A DNA stretch of 64,000 bases from Nevskiaceae bacterium (GTDB lineage: Bacteria > Pseudomonadota > Gammaproteobacteria > Steroidobacterales > Steroidobacteraceae): positions 20,271-84,270 of the forward strand of contig JACKOV010000008.1 in assembly GCA_024234075.1 (NCBI GenBank), written 5' to 3'. The notes beneath the pieces are model-generated. The model was not told the origin of the DNA. It worked only from the letters and a program-made list of their open reading frames with translations, and ran no database searches. Each line of letters starts with the position of its first letter. Within the stretch, counting starts at the first letter, position 1. This document shows, piece by piece, positions 56,375-64,000 of the stretch. Position numbers and translations under genes: made by a program.

Positions 56375-57142
56375 CTAGCGTCGGAGCGGAATGGATTCGG
56401 GTGAGCCCAGGAAACCGCGGAGCAACGGGGCGATGCTGCCCGGCGAATTCAGCATGAACAGGTGACCGCCGCCGGGCACGATGTGCAGCCGGCTTTGCGG
56501 GATCAGCTGTTCGAGGATCCAGGCATTGGCCACCGGTACCAGCGGATCGTCCTCGCCGGCGAGGATCAAGGTGGGTTGCCGGAGTCGATGCAGCCAGGGG
56601 AGGCTGGTCCAGCCGAACCCGGCACCGAGCTGATAGCAGAAGCCAGCGATGCTCGGTGCGATCAGCTGGGCGGAATATTCCGCGATCATGGCCGGCAGGA
56701 CCGGCGGGTAGCCGGGAACCATCACTGTACCGGGCGAGGTGGCCGCCAGCACCAGCTGACGGCAGCGCAGCGGGAACTGGTAGGCAAACTGCTGGGCGAG
56801 TGCGCCACCCCAGGAGATGCCTGCGACATCCACCTCGCCCGTGTAATCCAGCCGGTCGAGCAGGGTCGCACTGAGATGGGCGTAGTCGCTGAAGTATCTG
56901 GGTCGCCAGGAAATGTCCGAGCCGCCGGTGCCGGGAATGTCGAACACCACGATTTCGGTTCCGGCCATCGCGGCCATCAACGGGAACAGCAGTTCGAGGT
57001 TTGCGCCGATGCCGTTGAAGATCAGCAGCGGGACGCCGCCGTCCAGACCACGCTGCGTGGCGACCCGCAAGCGGACATCTTCGACCTCGATGAACCTGAC
57101 GAGTGGCGGGGGCGGGTGAGTCTGCGGCGCGGGTTTGGGCAT
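56375..57142 (-). CDS. Alpha/beta hydrolase, polyhydroxyalkanoate-depolymerase-like
   Basis: A 255-residue alpha/beta hydrolase. The nucleophile elbow is GISWGG, followed by ALAQQFAYQFPLRCRQLVLA; the acid is in AGEDDPLVP and the His in PGGGHLFML. NGIGANLELLFPLM and FDIPGTGGSD with the SWGGALAQQFA block are close to intracellular PhaZ of pseudomonads that mobilises medium-chain PHA. No phaC or phasin is nearby, so lipase or other esterase activity stays possible. It is divergent from yoaA. Confidence 0.8.
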   Translation of the reverse strand: MPKPAPQTHPPPPLVRFIEVEDVRLRVATQRGLDGGVPLLIFNGIGANLELLFPLMAAMAGTEIVVFDIPGTGGSDISWRPRYFSDYAHLSATLLDRLDYTGEVDVAGISWGGALAQQFAYQFPLRCRQLVLAATSPGTVMVPGYPPVLPAMIAEYSAQLIAPSIAGFCYQLGAGFGWTSLPWLHRLRQPTLILAGEDDPLVPVANAWILEQLIPQSRLHIVPGGGHLFMLNSPGSIAPLLRGFLGSPESIPLRR

Positions 57143-57292
57143 GCGGATTCCGTGAGCGCGGAGTCTAGCGCGATGCCAGCCGAGCTGCGGCGGCGCGTGG
57201 CGGGCGGCATGACATGACGGGCAGCAGGTTCGGCATTCGGCTGGATATCTGCCTCGACAGCCGGCGCTGGCCACGCTAGCGTCGCGCGCGCC

Positions 57293-59239
57293 ATGCAGGA
57301 GTACGACGACATCTTCGGTGCCGAGGGCCCGCTCGCGCGTGCGTTGCCGGGCTTCGCGCCGCGGCGTGCCCAGATGGAGATGGCGGGCCGGGTTGCCGCG
57401 GCGCTGGACGGGCGCGGCAAGCTGATCGTCGAGGCCGGCACCGGTACCGGCAAGACCTTCGCCTATCTGGTGCCGGTCTTGCTGTCGACCGCGCGGGTGC
57501 TGATCTCCACCGGCACGCGTACCCTGCAGGATCAGTTGTTCGCCAAGGACGTGCCGCTGGTGGCTCGTGCGCTCGGCGCGCCGGCCCGCATCGCCTTGCT
57601 GAAAGGTCGTTCGAACTACCTCTGCCGCCTGCGGTTGCTGCGCGCCGGCGCACAGGGCGAGCTGGACGGAGTCGCAGTCCGCGATCCGTTGTGGGCCCGG
57701 GTCGAAGCCTGGAGCGCGCTGACGCGAACCGGCGATCTTGCCGAAGTGCCGGGCTTGACCGAGAGCCATGCCCTCTGGGGTCAGTTGACCTCGACGCGCG
57801 AGAACTGCCTCGGTCAGCGTTGTGAGGAGTACGCGCGCTGCCACGTGGTGGCGGCACGCCGGGCGGCCCAGGAGGCGGACGTGGTGGTGGTCAACCATCA
57901 TCTGCTGCTCGCGGATCTGGCCCTGAAGGAAGACGGGTTCGGCGATCTGCTCGGGAGCAGCGACGCGATCATCCTCGACGAGGCGCATCAGCTGCCCGAT
58001 CTCGTGACCCAGTTCTTCGGCGAGCGCATCGGCAGCCGCCAGATCGAAACCTTGCTGGCGGACTGCCGTGCCGCGCTGCTGCGGGCCGGGCTCGCGCCGG
58101 CGGAACTGCGGCCGGTGTTGCACGAGGTCGAACAGGCGCTCGGTGCCTTGCTCGCCGTGCTGCCGCGGGGTCTGCCGCCGATGCGCTGGGAGGACAGTGG
58201 CGCCGATCTGGAATCGTTCGCCTTGGGTCTGGCCGCGGCGCTGGTTGCGCTGGGTGTCGCGCTCGAGGCGGCCAGCGACGAGACCGAGGTCCGGCAGGCC
58301 GCCGAGCGGGCCGGCGGCCTCGGCCAGTCGCTCGAGCGCATCGCGCGCTGCGGCGAGGAGGCGGGGGTGCGCACGGTGGAGTCCAGCGGGCGCAGCTGCG
58401 TGCTTGGCCTGTTGCCCTTCGACATCGCGACACGCTTTGCAGCGCTGGTCGAGGCGCGCCAGGCCGCCTGGATCTTCACCTCGGCGACGCTGTCGATTGG
58501 CGACGATTTCTCGCACTTCGCCACCCGTCTCGGGCTTGATGCCGTGCCGACGCTGCGCATCGCGAGTCCCTTCGACTACGAAGCGCAGGCGCTGCTTTAT
58601 CTGCCGGCGGGGATGCCCGAGCCGACCAGTCCGGGCTATGTCGATGCCGTGATCGACGCCAGCCTGCCGCTGCTCGATGCCGCGGGCGGCGGCGCCTTTC
58701 TGCTGTTCACCAGTCATCGTGCGCTGGCGCGCGGTGCCGCAAGGCTGCGCGAGCGCTGGGAATGGACTACGGACCTGCCGGTGCTGGTGCAGGGCGAGAG
58801 TCCGCGGGAGCGCTTGCTGCAGCAGTTCCGCGAGCATGGCAGTGCGGTGCTGCTCGGTACGGCGAGTTTCTGGGAGGGGGTCGACGTCAAGGGTGACGCA
58901 TTGCGTCTGGTCATCATCGAAAAGTTGCCGTTCGCTTCGCCGGAAGATCCGCTGGTCAAGTCGCGGATCGAGTTCCTGCGCCGCCACGGCGGCAATCCGT
59001 TCCGCGACTATCAGCTGCCGGAGGCGGTGCTGGCGCTCAAGCAGGGTTTCGGCAGGCTGATCCGCAGCGAGGACGATCGCGGCCTGATCGCGATCTGCGA
59101 CCCGCGGCTGGTCGGCAAGAGCTATGGACGGGTGTTCCGGTCGAGTCTCCCGTCGTTGCCGTCGACGCGCGATCTCGGCGAGGCTACGCGCTTCCTGGCG
59201 CAACTCGCGCCGCTCGGGTCGTTGTCGGTGCCGCGATGA
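57293..59239 (+). CDS. yoaA: ATP-dependent Fe-S helicase YoaA (DinG family)
   Basis: A 648-residue XPD-like 5'-3' helicase for repair. Walker A VEAGTGTGKTFAYLVP is near residue 47 and the DEAH box (IILDEAHQLPD) near 225. Four cysteines between them (NYLCRLRLL and RENCLGQRCEEYARC) hold the [4Fe-4S] cluster. Motifs V-VI are in LLGTASFWEGVDVKGDAL and QGFGRLIRSEDDRG. YoaA works with a polymerase III subunit in E. coli. It overlaps tsaB by 4 bp, an order common in gammaproteobacteria. Confidence 0.95.
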   Translation: MQEYDDIFGAEGPLARALPGFAPRRAQMEMAGRVAAALDGRGKLIVEAGTGTGKTFAYLVPVLLSTARVLISTGTRTLQDQLFAKDVPLVARALGAPARIALLKGRSNYLCRLRLLRAGAQGELDGVAVRDPLWARVEAWSALTRTGDLAEVPGLTESHALWGQLTSTRENCLGQRCEEYARCHVVAARRAAQEADVVVVNHHLLLADLALKEDGFGDLLGSSDAIILDEAHQLPDLVTQFFGERIGSRQIETLLADCRAALLRAGLAPAELRPVLHEVEQALGALLAVLPRGLPPMRWEDSGADLESFALGLAAALVALGVALEAASDETEVRQAAERAGGLGQSLERIARCGEEAGVRTVESSGRSCVLGLLPFDIATRFAALVEARQAAWIFTSATLSIGDDFSHFATRLGLDAVPTLRIASPFDYEAQALLYLPAGMPEPTSPGYVDAVIDASLPLLDAAGGGAFLLFTSHRALARGAARLRERWEWTTDLPVLVQGESPRERLLQQFREHGSAVLLGTASFWEGVDVKGDALRLVIIEKLPFASPEDPLVKSRIEFLRRHGGNPFRDYQLPEAVLALKQGFGRLIRSEDDRGLIAICDPRLVGKSYGRVFRSSLPSLPSTRDLGEATRFLAQLAPLGSLSVPR

Positions 59240-59937
59240 AACTGCTTGCGCTGGAGGTGTCGACCGAAGCCTGTTCGGTGGCGCTGCTCGTCGGGCAGCA
59301 GCTGCGGGTGCGTCACGAGGAGATCGGCCGCGGTCATGCCGAGCGCGTATTGCCGCTGATCGACGAGCTGCTGCGCGACGCGGCGCTCGAACTCGGCCGG
59401 CTGGATGCGATCGCCTTCGGGCGCGGACCGGGTGGCTTCACCGGGGTACGCCTGGGGGCGAGCGTGGCCCAGGGGCTGGCTTTCGGTGCGGGTCTGCCGG
59501 TGGTGCCGGTGTCGACCCTGCGGGCGGTGGCGCAGTCGGCGCTCGAACTCGATCCGGGTGCGGAGGTGATACTGGTCTGCAACGACGCGCGGATGCAGGA
59601 AGTCTATTGGGCGGCATTCGAGCGGGATCGGGATGGTCTGGCTCAGCCGTCGAGCGCCGAACGGGTCGGTCCGCCGGTGGCGGTGGATTTCGAGGTGCCG
59701 CCCGGGCGGCGGTTCGTGGGCGCAGGCCGCGGCTTCGCGATCCATCCGGTGCTGGCCGAGCGCTATGGTGCAGCCGGCGAGGGCGGGTCGCTGCAGACCG
59801 CGCTGCTGCCGCAGGCGACGGCGATCGCGCGTCTGGCGGCCGCGGAGGTGCTGGCAGGGCGGGTCCGGCCGGCCCGCGAGGCGCTGCCGATCTATGTCCG
59901 CGACGATGTCGTTCGTCCGCCGTCGCCGCGCCGCTGA
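59236..59937 (+). CDS. tsaB: tRNA threonylcarbamoyladenosine protein TsaB
   Basis: A 233-residue ASKHA-fold protein, the scaffold of the TsaBDE complex that makes t6A37 in ANN-decoding tRNAs. LALEVSTEACSVALL, HAERVLPLIDELL, AFGRGPGGFTGVRLGASVAQ and CNDARMQEVYWAAF are diagnostic. Like all TsaB it lacks the TsaD metal site. ATG 59236 overlaps the yoaA stop, indicating coupled translation. Confidence 0.96.
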   Translation: MKLLALEVSTEACSVALLVGQQLRVRHEEIGRGHAERVLPLIDELLRDAALELGRLDAIAFGRGPGGFTGVRLGASVAQGLAFGAGLPVVPVSTLRAVAQSALELDPGAEVILVCNDARMQEVYWAAFERDRDGLAQPSSAERVGPPVAVDFEVPPGRRFVGAGRGFAIHPVLAERYGAAGEGGSLQTALLPQATAIARLAAAEVLAGRVRPAREALPIYVRDDVVRPPSPRR

Positions 59938-59954
59938 AACCGGCGCACGGCCCG

Positions 59955-59988
59955 CTTTCATCAATCTGCAACACTTCCGACATGTAAT
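59955..59988 (+). promoter_or_regulatory. Pho box and -10 upstream of phoB
   Basis: CTTTCAT-CAAT-CTGCAAC (59955-59972) matches 14 of 18 positions of the Pho box built from two 7-bp direct repeats spaced by 4 bp. A -10-like TGTAAT (59983-59988) follows after 10 bp, the spacing of PhoB-activated promoters that lack a -35. It is 31 bp before the phoB start, implying autoactivation. Confidence 0.7.
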
Positions 59989-60018
59989 ACACCGGTCACT
60001 GGCACGGGCAAGGAACGC

Positions 60019-60714
60019 ATGACGGGCAAGCAGATTCTCGTGGTCGAAGACGAACGGCCGATCCGCGAGATGATCGTCTTCGGCCTGCGCCGCGCCGGCT
60101 TCGAGGTGCGCGAGGCCGAGGATTGTCGCAGCGCCCGCAGTCAGCTCGCCGATCGCCGGCCGGACTTGCTGCTGGTCGACTGGATGCTGCCGGACATGTC
60201 GGGTCTGGAGCTGACCCGGCAACTGAAGCGCGATCGCGAGACGCGCGAACTGCCGGTGATCATGCTGACCGCGCGTGCCGACGAACCCGACAAGGTTGCG
60301 GGCCTCGAGGGCGGCGCAGATGACTACGTCACCAAGCCGTTTTCGCCGCGCGAACTGGTTGCGCGGATCAACGCGCTGCTGCGCCGCGCCGCGCCCGGCA
60401 GCGTTGAGGAGCAGCTCGAGTACGACGGACTGCGGCTCGATCGGGCCAGTCACCGGGTGATGGCCGGCGAGCGCAGCGTGGTGCTGGGGCCGACCGAGTA
60501 TCGCATGCTGGAGTTCTTCATGACGCATCCGGAGCGGGTGTATTCGCGCGAGCAGCTGCTGGATCGCGTCTGGGGCGGCAACGTCTATGTCGAGCAGCGC
60601 ACCATCGACGTGCATATCCGTCGCCTGCGCAAGGCGCTGGAAGAATTCGGTTACGATCGTCTGATCCAGACCGTGCGGGGAGCGGGTTATCGCTTCTCGA
60701 CCCGGCTGGAGTGA
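60019..60714 (+). CDS. phoB: Phosphate regulon response regulator PhoB
   Basis: A 231-residue OmpR-family regulator. The receiver has VVEDERPIREMI, the phospho-Asp near residue 54 (LLVDWMLPDMSGLEL), MLTARADEPDKVAGLEGGAD and TKPFSPRELVARI, all PhoB-specific. The winged helix includes LGPTEYRMLEFFMTHPERVY, and the end TIDVHIRRLRKALE then RGAGYRFS binds Pho boxes. It activates phosphate-starvation genes and here has a Pho box of its own. phoR follows. Confidence 0.96.
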   Translation: MTGKQILVVEDERPIREMIVFGLRRAGFEVREAEDCRSARSQLADRRPDLLLVDWMLPDMSGLELTRQLKRDRETRELPVIMLTARADEPDKVAGLEGGADDYVTKPFSPRELVARINALLRRAAPGSVEEQLEYDGLRLDRASHRVMAGERSVVLGPTEYRMLEFFMTHPERVYSREQLLDRVWGGNVYVEQRTIDVHIRRLRKALEEFGYDRLIQTVRGAGYRFSTRLE

Positions 60715-60754
60715 TTCGCCGCCGGGTGCGTGTGGCGGGAGGATGGGACGCGCG

Positions 60755-62107
60755 ATGAACGTGGCGCTGCGTGGCTGGGTCTACGCGCTCGCGCGCCTGG
60801 TGGGCGCCGCCGCAGTGGGCGCACTGATCGGCTGGTCGGTCGGCAGTTTCTGGGCCGGGCTGGCCGGCACGCTCGGAGCCTATCTGGCGCTGCAGCTCTA
60901 TCAGCTGTATCGGCTCGATCACTGGCTGCGCAATCGCAACCGGGTCGATCCTCCCGATCCGGGCGGGCTCTGGGGCGATGTCGTGGTGCAGGTCGTCCGC
61001 TTGCATCGCCGCAAGAAGTTCCACAAGGGGCGGGTGGTCCGCCTGTTGCGCGAGCTGCGCCGCTCCACGGCGTCCATGCCCGACGGGGTGATCCTGCTCG
61101 ACCAGCAGGCCGAGATCGTCTGGTTCAACCGCAAGGCCGGCGAGTTGCTCGGTCTGCGCCGCAAGACCGATTTCGGCATCCGCATCGAAAACCTGCTCCG
61201 GCATCCGGAGTTCTCGCGCTACCTGGCAGCCGGCCAGTTCGCGGGCGCGGTCGTGATCCGGCCGAAGGTCGACGAGGACCACTGGCTGTCCTTCCAGGCG
61301 GTCCCTTACGGCGTCGGCCAGATGTTGCTGCTGGTCCGCGACGTCTCGCGGCAGACGCGGCTGGAAACCATGCGCAAGGATTTCATCGCCAACGCCTCGC
61401 ACGAGCTGCGCTCGCCGCTGACCGTGATCGCGGGCTACCTGGAAACACTCGCTGCCGATCCGGACATCGAGCCGGAGCTGCGCGCGCCGCTGCTCGAGAT
61501 GCAGCGCCAGGCGGAGCGCATGACGGCGATCATCACCGACCTGCTGGAGCTGTCGCGTCTCGAGGCCCGCGACGAACAGGTCGAGGGCGGGGCATTCGAC
61601 GTCGGCGAGCTGGCGACGGCCCTGCGTGACGAGGTCATGCAGCGCCCGATCCACCCGGCCGCCATCACAGTTTCGATCGACTCCGATGCCTCCCTGGTCG
61701 GCGACGCGGGCCTGGTCCGTACCGCGTTCGCCAACCTGGTGGACAACGCGGTGAAATACACCCCGGCCGGCAGCAGCATCGCGCTGCGCTGGTGGACCGA
61801 TGGACAGGGCGGACATTTCTCGGTCAGCGACGACGGCCCGGGCATACCCGCCGAGCATCTGCCGCGACTCACCGAGCGCTTCTACCGGGTGGATCCGGGC
61901 CGGGCGCGGGCCACCGGCGGCTCGGGGCTCGGGCTGGCCATCGTCAAACATGTGCTGCAGCGTCACGGCGGGGAGCTCGAAGTCAGCAGCTCGCCCGGCC
62001 GCGGCAGCACCTTCACCTGTCATTTCCCGTCGCGGCGCATCGCGGCCGCGCGGCCGGCGCTATTCTTCCTCAACGCTGTCCCAGGAACCGCTCATGGAAA
62101 CGGCTGA
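60755..62107 (+). CDS. phoR: Phosphate regulon sensor kinase PhoR
   Basis: About 450 residues. Two close N-terminal helices without a periplasmic domain (LVGAAAVGALIGWSVGSFW) are followed by a basic linker, a PAS domain (ASMPDGVILLDQQAEIVWFN) and HisKA with FIANASHELRSPLTVIAGYL, phospho-His near residue 216. The HATPase has NLVDNAVKYTPAG and GSGLGLAIVKHVL. This is the PhoR layout. ATG 60743 is an alternative, but GGAGG touches it directly, so 60755 is preferred with modest certainty. It overlaps phoU by 14 bp. Confidence 0.95.
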   Translation: MNVALRGWVYALARLVGAAAVGALIGWSVGSFWAGLAGTLGAYLALQLYQLYRLDHWLRNRNRVDPPDPGGLWGDVVVQVVRLHRRKKFHKGRVVRLLRELRRSTASMPDGVILLDQQAEIVWFNRKAGELLGLRRKTDFGIRIENLLRHPEFSRYLAAGQFAGAVVIRPKVDEDHWLSFQAVPYGVGQMLLLVRDVSRQTRLETMRKDFIANASHELRSPLTVIAGYLETLAADPDIEPELRAPLLEMQRQAERMTAIITDLLELSRLEARDEQVEGGAFDVGELATALRDEVMQRPIHPAAITVSIDSDASLVGDAGLVRTAFANLVDNAVKYTPAGSSIALRWWTDGQGGHFSVSDDGPGIPAEHLPRLTERFYRVDPGRARATGGSGLGLAIVKHVLQRHGGELEVSSSPGRGSTFTCHFPSRRIAAARPALFFLNAVPGTAHGNG

Positions 62108-62819
62108 TCTGTCCCATCATATTTCCCGCCGCTTCAACGAAGACCTGGAGCGGGTGCGCGCCAAGGTGCTGGCCATGGGCGGTTTCGTCGAGCAGCAGCT
62201 CGCGAAGTCCGTCATGGCGCTGGTCGATGGCGACAGCTCGATGGGCGAAGCCGTGGCTCGTGACGACTATCAGGTCAACAGCATGGAGGTCTCGATCGAC
62301 GAGGAATGCTCGCGCATCCTCGCGACGCGCGCTCCGGCCGCCGGCGACTTGCGGGTGATCGTCGCGATCATCAAGGCGATCACCGATCTCGAACGCATGG
62401 GCGACGAATGCGAGAAGATCGGCTACATCGCCTCGCGTCTCGCGGCGCAGGAGCGGCCGATCGACAAGTACCGGGAGGTCAAGCATCTGGGCCGGATCGT
62501 GCAGGACATGGTGCACGACGCCCTCGATGCCTTTGCCCGCATGGACGCGGCCGCGGCGCTGCAGGTGGCCCATCAGGACCGGCTGGTCGACGAAGAGTAC
62601 GAGTCCATCCACCGTCAGTCGATCACCTTCATGATGGAGGATCCGCGGACCATCCGCCGCGTCCTGGACGTGATGTGGGTGGTCCGGGCGCTGGAGCGCA
62701 TCGGAGATCACGCCAAGAACATCTGCGAGTACGTGATCTACATGGTCCACGGCAAGGACATCCGCCATACTCGGCTCGAGGATATCGAAACCGAGCTCAA
62801 GGAGCGCACGCGGGGCTGA
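62094..62819 (+). CDS. phoU: Phosphate signalling protein PhoU
   Basis: A 241-residue two-domain helical-bundle protein that silences PhoR when phosphate is ample and controls Pst uptake. Both metal-binding repeats are kept: ATRAPAAGDLRVIVAIIKAI with DLERMGDECEKIGYIA, and EDPRTIRRVLDVMWVVRALE with RIGDHAKNICEYVIYM. AGGAA lies six bases before ATG 62094. No pst transporter genes are adjacent, though phoU usually ends a pst operon. Confidence 0.97.
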   Translation: METADLSHHISRRFNEDLERVRAKVLAMGGFVEQQLAKSVMALVDGDSSMGEAVARDDYQVNSMEVSIDEECSRILATRAPAAGDLRVIVAIIKAITDLERMGDECEKIGYIASRLAAQERPIDKYREVKHLGRIVQDMVHDALDAFARMDAAAALQVAHQDRLVDEEYESIHRQSITFMMEDPRTIRRVLDVMWVVRALERIGDHAKNICEYVIYMVHGKDIRHTRLEDIETELKERTRG

Positions 62820-62863
62820 GCCTGCGGGGTCGCGCCGGAGCCAAGGCCGGAGACGAGAGTGCA

Positions 62864-63367
62864 ATGCCCCATCGCCGACTGTTGAACATGGCTGGATTTC
62901 TCGCGGCTGCCGCGATGCTGGGTTATGCGTTCTATGCCGAGAAGATCCTGCATCTCGAGCCGTGCCCGTTGTGCATGTTCCAGCGCGTCGGCGTGGCGGC
63001 GGTCGGGGTGGTGTTCCTGCTGGCGGCGTTGCACCATCCGGCATCGCGTCGGGGCGCCGTGGCCTACGCCGTGCTGATCAGCATCGTTGCGCTGTTTCCG
63101 GCCTACGTCGCCGGCCGGCATGTCTACATCCAGTCCCTGCCCGAGGGGGCGGTGCCGAGCTGCGGCGCGACACTCGACTACATGCTCGAGGTGTTCCCGC
63201 TGTTCGAAGTGATCCGCAAGGTGCTGACCGGCGGCGGGGAGTGCGCCAAGATCGACTGGAGCCTGCTCGGGCTGTCGATGCCGGCCTGGGTGCTGATCGG
63301 CGTGCTGGCACTGGTGATGCTGGGCTGGTTTGCGGCGTTGCGCCGCAATCGTCCCGCATACCGCTGA
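62864..63367 (+). CDS. dsbB: Disulfide bond formation protein DsbB
   Basis: A 167-residue membrane protein with four helices that reoxidises DsbA and passes electrons to quinone. The redox pairs are Cys34/Cys37 (EPCPLCMFQR) and Cys100/Cys127 (PSCGATLDYM, GGGECAKIDW). HVYIQSLPEGAVPSC precedes the first loop Cys. ATG 62864 lies 44 bp after phoU. A functional link with phosphate control is not evident; it may only share the transcript. Confidence 0.96.
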   Translation: MPHRRLLNMAGFLAAAAMLGYAFYAEKILHLEPCPLCMFQRVGVAAVGVVFLLAALHHPASRRGAVAYAVLISIVALFPAYVAGRHVYIQSLPEGAVPSCGATLDYMLEVFPLFEVIRKVLTGGGECAKIDWSLLGLSMPAWVLIGVLALVMLGWFAALRRNRPAYR

Positions 63368-63394
63368 GTGCCCGCCGGCTGGCGCCGCAGGGCG

Positions 63395-63434
63395 CTGTCA
63401 AGCAGCTGTCATGACGTCGTCACCTTGCCGTCAC
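63395..63434 (+). promoter_or_regulatory. Array of four Pho half-sites (two tandem Pho boxes)
   Basis: Four 7-bp direct repeats start at 63395 (CTGTCAA), 63406 (CTGTCAT), 63417 (TCGTCAC) and 63428 (CCGTCAC), each separated by exactly 4 bp. This is the 11-bp period on which PhoB dimers polymerise. The core pair 63406-63423 matches 15 of 18 consensus positions. A weak -10 (GACACT, 63445-63450) follows after 10 bp, before the glycosyltransferase start at 63489. Confidence 0.8.
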
Positions 63435-63488
63435 CGGCTCCGGTGACACTGTCGACCAGTAAAGGTCGCACAGGACACGATCCCCGCC

Positions 63489-64000
63489 ATGGCGAGCCGG
63501 CTGCGGATCCTGATGATCTCGGACGTCTATTTCCCCCGCATCAACGGGGTGTCGACCTCGATCCAGACCTTCCGCGGCGATCTGATGGCACTCGGCCACC
63601 GTGTGCTGCTGGTTGCCCCGGGATACCCGGGCGGTACGACCCGCGACGACGGCGAGGCGGTGATCCGTATCCATTCGCACCGCGTGCCGCGTGACCCGGA
63701 AGACCGCATGTTCTCGCTGCGCCGCCTGCTGGCACTGACTCCCGAACTGCGTCGCGAGCGGTTCGATCTGGTGCACGTGCAGACGCCTTTCGTCGCGCAT
63801 TATGGTGGCGTCGCGCTGGCGCGTCGCCTGGGTCTGCCGGTCGTCGCCAGCTACCACACACTGTTCGAACAGTACCTGCAGCACTATGTGCCGTTGCTGC
63901 CGGCGAGTCTGCTGCGTGCCTTGGCGCGCCGGCTCACGGTGTCGCAATGCCGGCAGGTCGATACGGTGATCTCGCCGTCGCGGGCGATGGCCGAGGCGCT
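63489..64000 (+). CDS. Family 4 glycosyltransferase, 3'-partial
   Basis: The first ~170 residues of a GT-B glycosyltransferase; the gene runs off the right edge. MISDVYFPRINGVSTSIQTF, LGHRVLLVAPGYPGG, DLVHVQTPFVAHYGGVALAR and VASYHTLFEQYLQHYVPLLP are N-terminal-domain motifs of the GT4 branch that contains diacylglycerol glucosyltransferases and PimB-like enzymes. An array of Pho half-sites lies 55 bp upstream, so expression under phosphate starvation is expected. A glycolipid-forming role is inferred from that. The donor-binding E-x7-E motif lies outside the window. Confidence 0.85.
   Translation, partial: MASRLRILMISDVYFPRINGVSTSIQTFRGDLMALGHRVLLVAPGYPGGTTRDDGEAVIRIHSHRVPRDPEDRMFSLRRLLALTPELRRERFDLVHVQTPFVAHYGGVALARRLGLPVVASYHTLFEQYLQHYVPLLPASLLRALARRLTVSQCRQVDTVISPSRAMAEA

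Noticed and set aside
56375..59203. A 942-codon minus frame covering yoaA
   Set aside because: Only the part from 57142 down is a real hydrolase; the upstream extension lies antisense to the well-supported yoaA helicase.

Overview
The window is GC-rich bacterial chromosome with dense, strongly GC3-biased coding. GTP-type PEP carboxykinase, phoB-phoR-phoU, yoaA next to tsaB, RND and MacAB efflux sets and outer-membrane barrel proteins all point to a Gram-negative proteobacterium. A gammaproteobacterium of the Xanthomonadales/Nevskiales kind is my best guess, but there is no rRNA or other decisive marker.

Layout. 0-2 kb: frameshifted O-acyltransferase with an SGNH domain, cut by the left edge. 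2-3.4 kb: ArsR repressor plus tandem AHSA1/SRPBCC protein behind a perfect inverted repeat. 3.4-8.5 kb: crcB under a clear fluoride riboswitch, a phospholipase D-like protein, panE (TTG start), a DUF486 membrane protein, cytochrome b561 and two YceI proteins. 8.5-9.6 kb: 5'-truncated GGDEF-EAL gene. 9.7-23.2 kb (minus): a three-gene surface operon of a ~3,036-residue DUF11/SdrD-B repeat protein, a ~1,118-residue barrel protein with an N-terminal Ig-like region, and an OmpA-domain lipid/peptidoglycan-anchor type protein. 23.4-29.8 kb: RND efflux operon ending in its own TetR gene, with a palindrome on the promoter. 30.2-37.3 kb: BaeSR-like two-component pair divergent from a MacA-MacB-outer membrane factor operon.

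37.3-51 kb is a mixed region with small genes (dodecin, DksA-like zinc finger), yghU-type GST, membrane proteins, an MFS transporter, ppa, IorAB-type molybdenum oxidoreductase, a CPA1 antiporter and an MDR reductase. Between them lie several decayed genes: GNAT, PIN toxin, an unknown small protein, the C-terminus of actP, and an IS5-type transposase.

51-64 kb: HxlR regulator divergent from an FMN reductase, dusA, a cyclase-FHA fusion, pckG, a PHA-depolymerase-like hydrolase, yoaA, tsaB, then phoB-phoR-phoU, dsbB and the start of a GT4 glycosyltransferase. A Pho box precedes phoB. Four 7-bp Pho half-sites at exact 11-bp spacing precede the glycosyltransferase, which suggests PhoB-driven glycolipid synthesis under phosphate starvation.

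The two strongest leads are the DUF11/barrel/OmpA operon as an uncharacterised surface-protein export or anchoring system, and the Pho-array glycosyltransferase. No tRNA, rRNA, CRISPR array, prophage or intact insertion sequence was seen.
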